Of a stretch of DNA of 5,764 bases, positions 1-5,764 are shown one piece after another; position 1 is the first letter of the stretch, and every line of letters begins with the position of its first letter. The notes beneath the pieces were generated by a model that worked only from the letters and a program-made list of their open reading frames with translations, did no database searches and was not told where the DNA came from. A program made the position numbers and the translations under genes. The stretch comes from Verrucomicrobiota bacterium. GTDB taxonomy: Bacteria; Verrucomicrobiota; Verrucomicrobiia; Limisphaerales; UBA1096. The stretch covers positions 1 through 5,764 of the forward strand of contig DQOE01000314.1 of the NCBI GenBank assembly GCA_015658765.1. The letters run 5' to 3'.

Positions 1-47
1 AGTAACTTAATCTGCCCTCGGGCGGTATGATCATGGTGGTGGGTTTG
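1..47. other. leader upstream of the first gene
   Basis: This short non-coding stretch precedes the chosen start of the first gene. It has TAA triplets at 3-5 and 8-10; the first is in frame with the downstream gene and stops it extending further left. The stretch could hold the 3' end of an upstream gene. It is too short to show a promoter or terminator, so whether the operon begins here cannot be decided from this window. Confidence 0.4.
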
Positions 48-2603
48 ATGCATCGATTTTCCCGGTTTTGCACGCTTCTGGCTTTGCTCTGCCTTGCGCT
101 TGGCCAGGCGCGGGCGGTGACGCTGAAGGAGGCGCGCCAACTGTATGCCACCGGCGAGTACGCCAAAGCGATCAAGGCCAGCGAGGCGGCCATCGCCGCC
201 AACGAGTACGACAGCGGCTGGCGGTTGTTGCTGCTCCGGGCGCGGTTGACCACCGGCCAGTACCCCGAGGCGAGGCAGTTCGCCACCGAGTTGCTGAAGG
301 ATTACCGCTACCGTTCCAACGCCGAGGCGCTTTGGCTGTTTCATCTCGCCTACGAGGCCAACGGCGACGCCGCGCAGGCCGGCCAGATGCTGCAGGTCAT
401 CATGCAGTTCCTCAACGGCCAACGCGGTATCAGCGATGAGAATACGCTCATCTTCATCGGTCGCGCGCTGCTCAAGGCTGCCGCCACCGATCCCAAGCAG
501 GTGAAGGAGAACCTGTTCGACCGCGTGCTCAAGTCGAGCCCCGACAATCGCGAGGCATTGTTGGCCACCGGTGAACTGGCCCTCGCCAAGCGTGATTTTA
601 AGCTGGCGGGGCAGACCTTCACCAGGGCGATAGGGCATTACCCGGACGACGCTGACCTGCTGTACGGCCTGGCCAAGGCCTACGCCGAGAGCGATCCGTC
701 GCAGATGGAGGAACCGCTGCACACGGCGATGTTCACCAACCCCGACCACGTCCCGTCGCTGCTGTTGCAGGCGCACAACCAGGCCGACGCCGAGCAGTAC
801 GACACCGCGAACGGCATCCTCAAGGCGATCTTCAAGATCAACCCGAACCACGCCGCGAGCTGGGCGTTGCAGGCCGCGCTCCACACCGTTCGGAACGAGC
901 CGGACAAAGCCAAGTCGGCGCGAGCGAGTGGCTTGAAATATTGGAAGACCAACCCGCTGGTGGATCACGAGACCGGCAAAAAACTCTCGTCGAAATACCT
1001 CTTCGCGGAGGGCGCGGCGCATCAGCGGCAGGCACTGGTTTTCAACAAGGATTATCTGCCGGCCAAGACGCAACTCGCGCAGGATCTGCTGCGGCTTGGC
1101 CAGGAGGAGGAAGGCTGGAAGCTGGCTGAGGAAGCGCACAAAGCCGACGGTTACGATGTGACCACGTACAACCTGCTCACGCTGCACGACTCGCTGAAAA
1201 AGTATGTGACGATTGACCGCAATGGGTTCCTGCTGCGGATGACCCGCGACGAGGCGGCGCTGTACGGCGACGAGGCGATCGACCTGCTAACCGAGGCCCG
1301 CGAGTTGTTTTCGGCAAAATACGATACGCAAATTGAAGGCCCGGTGATCGTCGAGATTTTCCCCGAAAAAAAGGATTTTGCCGTGCGGACATTTGGCATC
1401 CCGGGCGGCGACGGCTACATGGGCGTCTGCTTCGGCAAGCTGATCACGGCCAACAGCCCCAAGTCGCTTATCGGCTTTCAGCAGAATTGGCAGTCGCTGC
1501 TCTGGCACGAGTACTGCCATGTCATCACGCTGCAAAAGACGCTCAACAAGATGCCGCGCTGGTTTAGCGAGGGCATCTCCGTTTACGAGGAGCGGCTCCG
1601 GCACAGCTCGTGGGGCGAGCAAATGACGCCCGAGTACCGCGAATTCATCCTCGGCGGCGAGATGACGCCGATCGAGCGGCTCAGCATGGCGTTCATCGTG
1701 CCCAAGAGCCCGGAGCACATGCAGTTCGCCTATTACCAGTCGTCGCTCGTGGTCGAGTATCTCGTGAAACATTTTGGCGAGGTGTGCATCAGCAACATCC
1801 TGCACGACCTTGGCCAGGGGGTGTTCATCAACATCGCCATCGAGCAGCACGCTGCCCCCTTGGCCAAGCTCGAGGCCGGCTTCGCCGAGTTCGCCACCGG
1901 CTTGGCCAAGGCGTTCGCCGCCGAGGCGGACCTGGCCAAGCCGAGCCCGCTCGAGGTCAATCCGCTCGACAAGAACGCCATCGTCGATTGGCTCGAGGCC
2001 AACCCGAACAACATCTGGGCACTCAACACCACCTGCGCCAACCTCGTCGAGGAGGAGAAATTCCTCGAGGCGATCCCGCTGCTCGAGCGGTCGATCCGGC
2101 TGCACCCGCGACAGCGCGGCGGCGGCTCGCCGTACGGCATGCTCGCCCGGGCGCACCGCGAACTTGGCCAGGCGGAGGACGAGCTCGCCGTGCTCGAGCA
2201 ATGGGCCGCCATCGAGGATGCGGCGACAAAACTGTACGGGCGGTTGATGGAGATTCACGCCGAGCGCGAAAACTGGGAAGCGGTCGATCGACTGGCCAAG
2301 CGATTCTTCTCGGCCAACCCGCTCTCACCCATTGGCCACCGTTTCATGGCCCTCACCGCGCAGCAAACCGGCAACACAGCGGCGACCATCCGGCCGCTCA
2401 AGCGACTGCTGCTGCTTGATCCGGCCGACCCGGTGGATCTGCATTTCCGGCTGGCCACCGCGCTGGCCGGCCCGTCGCCGCTCGAGGCCAAGCGCCACGT
2501 GCTGCAGGCGCTCGAGGACGCGCCAAGGTTCCGTGCCGCACAGAAACTGCTCACTCGCTTGGCCAAGCCCGGGCCACCCGCCGGAGAGGCCAAGGCGCAA
2601 TGA
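48..2603 (+). CDS. exported TPR protein with a peptidase MA-like zinc metallopeptidase domain
   Basis: Predicted secreted or periplasmic zinc metallopeptidase, 851 residues, with its catalytic domain between two tetratricopeptide-repeat (TPR) regions. I chose the ATG at 48 over those at 27 and 33 because it gives a normal signal peptide: basic start MHRFSRF, hydrophobic core to about residue 19, and signal peptidase I site ARA after residue 23. TPR-like helix pairs run from about 24 to 385 (typical phrases ATGEYAKAIKASEAAI, LALAKRDFKLAGQTF). The catalytic domain is about 406-620, with zinc motif HEYCH (H487, E488, H491) followed after 16 residues by E508 in the phrase RWFSEGISVYEE; this HExxH-x16-E layout with W-x-x-EG fits the gluzincin peptidase MA-like family. 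A second TPR region covers about 640-850. Substrate is unknown; the TPRs probably bind partner proteins. The stop overlaps the next start (ATGA), so it is probably co-translated with DUF4159. Zinc peptidase architecture is well supported; activity and role are inferred. Confidence 0.88.
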   Translation: MHRFSRFCTLLALLCLALGQARAVTLKEARQLYATGEYAKAIKASEAAIAANEYDSGWRLLLLRARLTTGQYPEARQFATELLKDYRYRSNAEALWLFHLAYEANGDAAQAGQMLQVIMQFLNGQRGISDENTLIFIGRALLKAAATDPKQVKENLFDRVLKSSPDNREALLATGELALAKRDFKLAGQTFTRAIGHYPDDADLLYGLAKAYAESDPSQMEEPLHTAMFTNPDHVPSLLLQAHNQADAEQYDTANGILKAIFKINPNHAASWALQAALHTVRNEPDKAKSARASGLKYWKTNPLVDHETGKKLSSKYLFAEGAAHQRQALVFNKDYLPAKTQLAQDLLRLGQEEEGWKLAEEAHKADGYDVTTYNLLTLHDSLKKYVTIDRNGFLLRMTRDEAALYGDEAIDLLTEARELFSAKYDTQIEGPVIVEIFPEKKDFAVRTFGIPGGDGYMGVCFGKLITANSPKSLIGFQQNWQSLLWHEYCHVITLQKTLNKMPRWFSEGISVYEERLRHSSWGEQMTPEYREFILGGEMTPIERLSMAFIVPKSPEHMQFAYYQSSLVVEYLVKHFGEVCISNILHDLGQGVFINIAIEQHAAPLAKLEAGFAEFATGLAKAFAAEADLAKPSPLEVNPLDKNAIVDWLEANPNNIWALNTTCANLVEEEKFLEAIPLLERSIRLHPRQRGGGSPYGMLARAHRELGQAEDELAVLEQWAAIEDAATKLYGRLMEIHAERENWEAVDRLAKRFFSANPLSPIGHRFMALTAQQTGNTAATIRPLKRLLLLDPADPVDLHFRLATALAGPSPLEAKRHVLQALEDAPRFRAAQKLLTRLAKPGPPAGEAKAQ
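1506..1571 (+). other. zinc-binding active-site segment (HExxH-x16-E)
   Basis: This segment codes for the predicted catalytic core of the metallopeptidase. CAC GAG TAC TGC CAT at 1506-1520 gives H-E-Y-C-H, the two His zinc ligands and the catalytic Glu. GAG at 1569-1571 gives the third ligand in W-F-S-E-G. All key residues are intact, so the domain does not look like a dead homologue. The Cys inside the HExxH motif is a variable position. Confidence 0.8.
1859..1910. repeat. two copies of the 10-bp palindrome CTTGGCCAAG
   Basis: The perfect palindrome CTTGGCCAAG occurs at 1859-1868 and 1901-1910, 42 bases apart, inside the TPR/peptidase gene; both are read as TTG-GCC-AAG (Leu-Ala-Lys). A third copy is at 2558-2567. 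The shorter word CTTGGCCA recurs across the window in another reading frame as well. The sites are coding, so codon use may explain some of this; a functional role is not shown. Confidence 0.5.
2558..2567. repeat. third copy of palindrome CTTGGCCAAG
   Basis: Exact third copy of the 10-base palindrome, close to the 3' end of the TPR/peptidase gene and again read as TTG-GCC-AAG (Leu-Ala-Lys). It ends 33 bases before the DUF4159 start codon. It could be a chance product of codon use or part of a genome-wide word. Confidence 0.45.
2583..2589 (+). promoter_or_regulatory. ribosome binding site of the DUF4159 gene
   Basis: GGAGAGG lies 10 bases before the ATG at 2600, inside the last codons of the upstream gene. 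It is a good Shine-Dalgarno match and supports the ATGA-overlap start. It implies that the ribosome can start here directly as well as by coupling. Confidence 0.65.
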
Positions 2604-3442
2604 AGTCCCTCCGGAAACCCACCCGCCGGCTTGGCCTTGGCCTGGTGCTCGCCGCGCTGACGCTGGCAACGCTCTTGGCGTGGAGCCAGCACGGCTGGTC
2701 TCGCGGCGAGCGCGACAAACGCGGCGGGGTGGAAAACTGGGGCCGCGACGAGGAGATGCCGCACGACACGTTCACCTTTGCCCGCATCCAGTACGACTCG
2801 TGGGGCGGCGGCTGGCGCGGCCGCGACAAGTGGTCGATCGATTATCCCGAGAGCGACCTCAACATGTCGTTCCGACTGCAGCAGCTCACCGCGCTCAAGG
2901 TCGATCCCGACGGCACGGTGCTCACCCTCACCGAGGCCAAGCTGTTTCACTACCCGTTCATTTATCTCATCGAGCCGGGCGAACTGACCTTCAGCGACGA
3001 CGAGGTCAAGGCGCTGCGAAAGTACCTGCTCACCGGCGGCTTCCTGATGGTGGACGATTTCTGGGGCGAGGCCGAGTGGCGGAATTTCGAGCGCGAGTTT
3101 CGGCGGGTGTTCCCGGCGCGGGAGATCGTGGAGCTGCCGCTCGAGCACGAGGTGTTCCAGTGCGTGTTTCCGCTCAAGGAAAAGCCGCAGGTGCCCAACC
3201 CCGGCACCGCCATCCAAGGCGCGCCGTACGGCATCACTTGGGAGCGAACCGACGCGGAGACACCGCACTACCGCGGGGTTTACGACGACGACGGCCGGTT
3301 GATGGCGATCTTCTGCCACAACACCGACCTCGGCGACGGCTGGGAGGAGGAGAGCCGCAACGAGTGGTATTTCAAGGAATTCTCCGAGCCAAAGGCGTAC
3401 CCGATGGGCATCAACATTATTTTTTATTCAATGACTCACTAA
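2600..3442 (+). CDS. DUF4159 domain protein, membrane-anchored or exported
   Basis: 280-residue protein of the DUF4159 family, whose biochemical function is not established; members have a fold resembling class I glutamine amidotransferases and sit beside MoxR/DUF58/Bat genes. A basic start (KSLRKPTRR) and hydrophobic segment at about 11-28 suggest an uncleaved anchor or signal peptide, placing the rest outside the cytoplasm. The DUF4159 domain runs from about 58 (FTFARIQYDS) to the C-terminus. Visible family-like blocks are WSIDYPESDLNMSFRL (79-93), HYPFIYLIEPGELTFSDDE (117-135), LLTGGFLMVDDFWG (143-156), NTDLGDGWE (241-249) and the end YPMGINIIFYSMTH (267-280). Its ATG overlaps the upstream stop (ATGA) and has a good ribosome binding site; the next gene starts 2 bases after its stop. 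I see no obvious nucleophile-His-acid triad, so enzymatic activity is doubtful. Family call is confident; function is not. Confidence 0.88.
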   Translation: MKSLRKPTRRLGLGLVLAALTLATLLAWSQHGWSRGERDKRGGVENWGRDEEMPHDTFTFARIQYDSWGGGWRGRDKWSIDYPESDLNMSFRLQQLTALKVDPDGTVLTLTEAKLFHYPFIYLIEPGELTFSDDEVKALRKYLLTGGFLMVDDFWGEAEWRNFEREFRRVFPAREIVELPLEHEVFQCVFPLKEKPQVPNPGTAIQGAPYGITWERTDAETPHYRGVYDDDGRLMAIFCHNTDLGDGWEEESRNEWYFKEFSEPKAYPMGINIIFYSMTH

Positions 3443-3444
3443 AC

Positions 3445-3450
<6 letters not shown>
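3411..3450. other. AT-rich island at the DUF4159/MoxR junction
   Basis: Only 10 of 40 bases are G or C here, in an otherwise GC-rich window. It covers the last ten codons of the DUF4159 gene, the 2-base gap and the first two codons of moxR. No Shine-Dalgarno-like purine run precedes the ATG at 3445. Low structure may let ribosomes load or re-initiate, or the patch could include an internal promoter, but I cannot identify convincing -35/-10 boxes. Confidence 0.5.
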
Positions 3451-4445
<995 letters not shown>

Positions 4446-4449
<4 letters not shown>

Positions 4450-5393
4450 GTCGTCCCACCACAACGCACCGCTTTCTGGATCCGAAAGCCCTGATGGAAA
4501 TCAGGAGCCTTTCGCTCCGGGCGCGTGCCGTGGTTGAGGGGTTCATGAGCGGGTTGCACCGCAGTCCGCGCACCGGTTTTTCCACCGAGTTCAGCGAGTA
4601 TCGCGAATATTCGCCCGGCGACGACGTCCGGTTTCTCGACTGGAAAGTGATGGCGAGGACCGACCGCGAGTTCATCAAGAAGTTCGAGGACGAAACCAAC
4701 CTGCGCTGCATGTTCCTGGTTGATTTTTCCAAGTCGATGGAGTTCGGCGGCGACGATGCCGGCGTCAAGAAAAGCGATTACGCCCGCACATTCGCCGCGT
4801 CGCTGGCGTGGTTCCTCACGCAGCAGCGCGACGCCGTTGGCCTGGCGACATTCGACCGCGACGTGCGCGAGTTCATCCCGTCGCGCTACCGGCGGGACCA
4901 GTTGAAAACGATCCTTGGCCGGCTCGAGACCCAGCCGGCCGGCAACGCCACGGATCTTTGCCAGGCGCTGGAGAAACTCGCCTCGCTCGTCGGCAAGCGC
5001 GGCATGATCGTGCTCGTGTCCGATTTCCTCTCGCCGCTCGACGAGTTGGAACGCTGCCTGAGCCTGTTCACCGCCGCCGGGCACGATGTCCGCGCTGTGC
5101 AGGTGCTGCACCCGCGCGAGGTCGATTTCAATTTCGAGGACGCCGCGATCTTCGAGGACATGGAGAGCGGCCAAAACCTCATCCTCGACCCGGGAATGGC
5201 CCGGGAGTCGTATCAGCAAAAATACAACGCGCACAACGCCGCGCTCGACGCGATATTCAGCGCGCAGGGCATCCCCGGTTTCCGCGTGACCACCGCCGAG
5301 CCGCTCGAGCGGGTGTTGCAGCGCTTCCTCGAGGAACGCCCCGCGCGCGCCGTCGTTCGGCAGCGCCGCTCGCCCGGGAGGAGTGCGGCATGA
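4446..5393 (+). CDS. DUF58 domain protein with vWA-type metal site
   Basis: 315-residue DUF58 protein, a likely partner of the MoxR ATPase just upstream. The GTG at 4446 overlaps the MoxR stop (GTGA) and keeps the family-typical N-terminus FLDPKALMEI; a later ATG at 4494 would remove it. The DUF58 signature is clear: VVEGFMSGLHRSPRTGFS (29-46), EYREYSPGDDVRFLDWK (51-67) and ARTDREF (70-76). It leads into a vWA-like fold with metal-ion-dependent adhesion site DFSKS (D93, S95, S97), a likely T169 in GNATDL and D193 in VLVSDF. No membrane segment is visible, so it is probably cytoplasmic, unlike longer DUF58 proteins that carry two N-terminal helices. The tail is basic (VVRQRRSPGR). Its stop overlaps the next start (ATGA). 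The family is confident; a role as MoxR substrate or adaptor is inferred from adjacency and family knowledge. Confidence 0.93.
5376..5383 (+). promoter_or_regulatory. strong ribosome binding site of the BatA-like gene
   Basis: GGGAGGAG sits 6 bases before the ATG at 5390, within the final codons of the DUF58 gene. It is the best Shine-Dalgarno match in the window and fixes the start of the truncated gene. Confidence 0.75.
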
Positions 5394-5764
5394 GTTTCCT
5401 GACGCCACTTTATTTGCTGGGGGCGCTTGGCCTCGCCATCCCGATCATCCTGCACCTGCTGCACGATCGGCCGAAAAACAAACAGCAATTCGGCAGCCTG
5501 ATGTTCCTAGACAAGACCAAGCCGCCGGTGGATCGCAAGCGGCGGCCGACGCACCTGCTGCTGCTGCTGCTGCGCTGCCTTGCGTTGCTGCTGCTGGTCT
5601 TCGTTTTTGCGCGGCCGTTCACCACGGTGGACGATCCCGCCGATGCGGCGCTGCGCGACCGGCAATGGGTCACCGTGCTGCTCGACCGCAGCGCCAGCAT
5701 GCAGCGCGGCGATCTGTGGCAGCAGGCCAAGGCCAAGGTGCAAACCGCGCTTGGCCAACTCGGC
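5390..5764 (+). CDS. BatA-like membrane protein with vWA domain (partial, 3' end beyond window)
   Basis: First 125 residues of a protein with the BatA / aerotolerance-regulator N-terminal domain; the frame is open to the window end. Typical start MSFLTPLYLLGALGLAIPI then ILHLL forms membrane helix 1 (about 3-24). A basic loop (DRPKNKQQFGSLMFLDKTK...DRKRRP, 26-53) follows, then a very Leu-rich helix 2 (about 55-75), and then the start of a vWA domain with intact metal site DRSAS (D99, S101, S103). The basic loop suggests it faces the cytoplasm, which would put the vWA domain outside. Bat proteins are encoded with MoxR ATPases; classic members were named for aerotolerance in Bacteroides, but the actual role here is unknown. 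It overlaps the DUF58 stop by ATGA and has a strong ribosome binding site, so it is surely in the same operon. Full members are often 600 or more residues, so most of the gene is missing. Confidence 0.9.
   Translation, partial: MSFLTPLYLLGALGLAIPIILHLLHDRPKNKQQFGSLMFLDKTKPPVDRKRRPTHLLLLLLRCLALLLLVFVFARPFTTVDDPADAALRDRQWVTVLLDRSASMQRGDLWQQAKAKVQTALGQLG
5555..5572 (+). repeat. (CTG)6 trinucleotide run coding for six Leu
   Basis: Six perfect in-frame CTG triplets code for Leu56-Leu61 at the start of the second membrane helix of the BatA-like protein, and a further three CTG codons lie at 5587-5595. Leu-rich helices with a preferred CTG codon produce such runs naturally; slippage would change helix length without shifting frame. 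Confidence 0.7.

Noticed and set aside
1..26. Possible terminator or promoter before the first gene
   Set aside because: The CCCTCGGGCGG stretch could form a tiny hairpin at most and there is no T-run; too little sequence to judge.
27..47. Earlier ATG starts at 27 and 33 for the TPR/peptidase gene
   Set aside because: They add MIMVVGL before the basic n-region of the signal peptide, giving an odd export signal; the ATG at 48 gives a standard one. Not fully excluded, because the purine run at 35-43 is only a weak ribosome binding site.
1287..2258. 323-codon open frame on the minus strand
   Set aside because: It covers the antisense of the zinc peptidase domain, which has intact motifs on the plus strand; no family is recognisable in the antisense product.
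1610..2419. 269-codon plus-strand frame overlapping the peptidase gene
   Set aside because: Arg-rich shadow frame lying within a well-supported gene; no domain or ribosome binding site seen.
2255..3319. 354-codon open frame on the minus strand
   Set aside because: It is antisense to the end of the peptidase gene and most of DUF4159; no recognisable domain, composition typical of a shadow frame.
2332..3444. Long in-frame open extension upstream of moxR, which would make a 705-residue protein
   Set aside because: It lies entirely within the peptidase and DUF4159 genes in another frame, its translation is Arg/Pro/Ala-rich with no domain, and MoxR has a normal N-terminus from 3445.
4494..4496. 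Internal ATG as start of the DUF58 gene
   Set aside because: It would drop the conserved FLDPKAL segment; the GTG at 4446 fits the operon's overlap pattern.

Overview
The window is one GC-rich, fully coding, plus-strand stretch of bacterial chromosome. By eye its GC is around 60-65%; it was not computed. It carries five tightly packed genes that look like one operon: (1) an exported TPR / zinc-metallopeptidase (peptidase MA-like) protein, (2) a membrane-anchored DUF4159 protein, (3) a MoxR-family AAA+ ATPase, (4) a DUF58 protein with a von Willebrand A (vWA)-type metal site, and (5) the N-terminal 125 residues of a BatA-like membrane protein (aerotolerance-regulator N-terminal domain plus vWA), cut by the window end. 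Three of the four junctions are 4-base stop/start overlaps (ATGA, GTGA, ATGA) and the fourth is a 2-base gap. I see no RNA gene, CRISPR array, mobile element or terminator.

Organism: the gene set DUF4159 - MoxR - DUF58 - BatA-like, together with large TPR/peptidase proteins, is familiar from Verrucomicrobiota and Planctomycetota (PVC group). This is an inference from gene content and protein style, with no marker gene to confirm it. Verrucomicrobiota is my first guess.

Layout: 1-47 is a leader that may hold the end of an upstream gene. 48-2603 is the TPR/peptidase protein, 2600-3442 DUF4159, 3445-4449 MoxR, 4446-5393 DUF58 and 5390-5764 the partial BatA-like gene. The operon very likely continues past the right edge with more Bat-type membrane/vWA genes.

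How they may work together: MoxR ATPases are thought to act as chaperone-like remodelling factors whose partners are vWA proteins encoded next door. Here DUF58 (soluble, cytoplasmic) and the BatA-like protein (membrane) are the candidate partners. The DUF4159 protein and the TPR peptidase are predicted to lie outside the cytoplasmic membrane, so the locus would join a cytoplasmic ATPase/vWA module to an envelope module. The substrate is unknown.

Most notable signals: the predicted metalloprotease between two TPR regions, translationally coupled to a MoxR/vWA locus; a marked excess of the word CTTGGCCA and its 10-base palindrome CTTGGCCAAG, seen in two reading frames, with a matching context-dependent choice of Leu codon; and an AT-rich start region without a visible Shine-Dalgarno sequence at the single non-overlapping junction, just before moxR.
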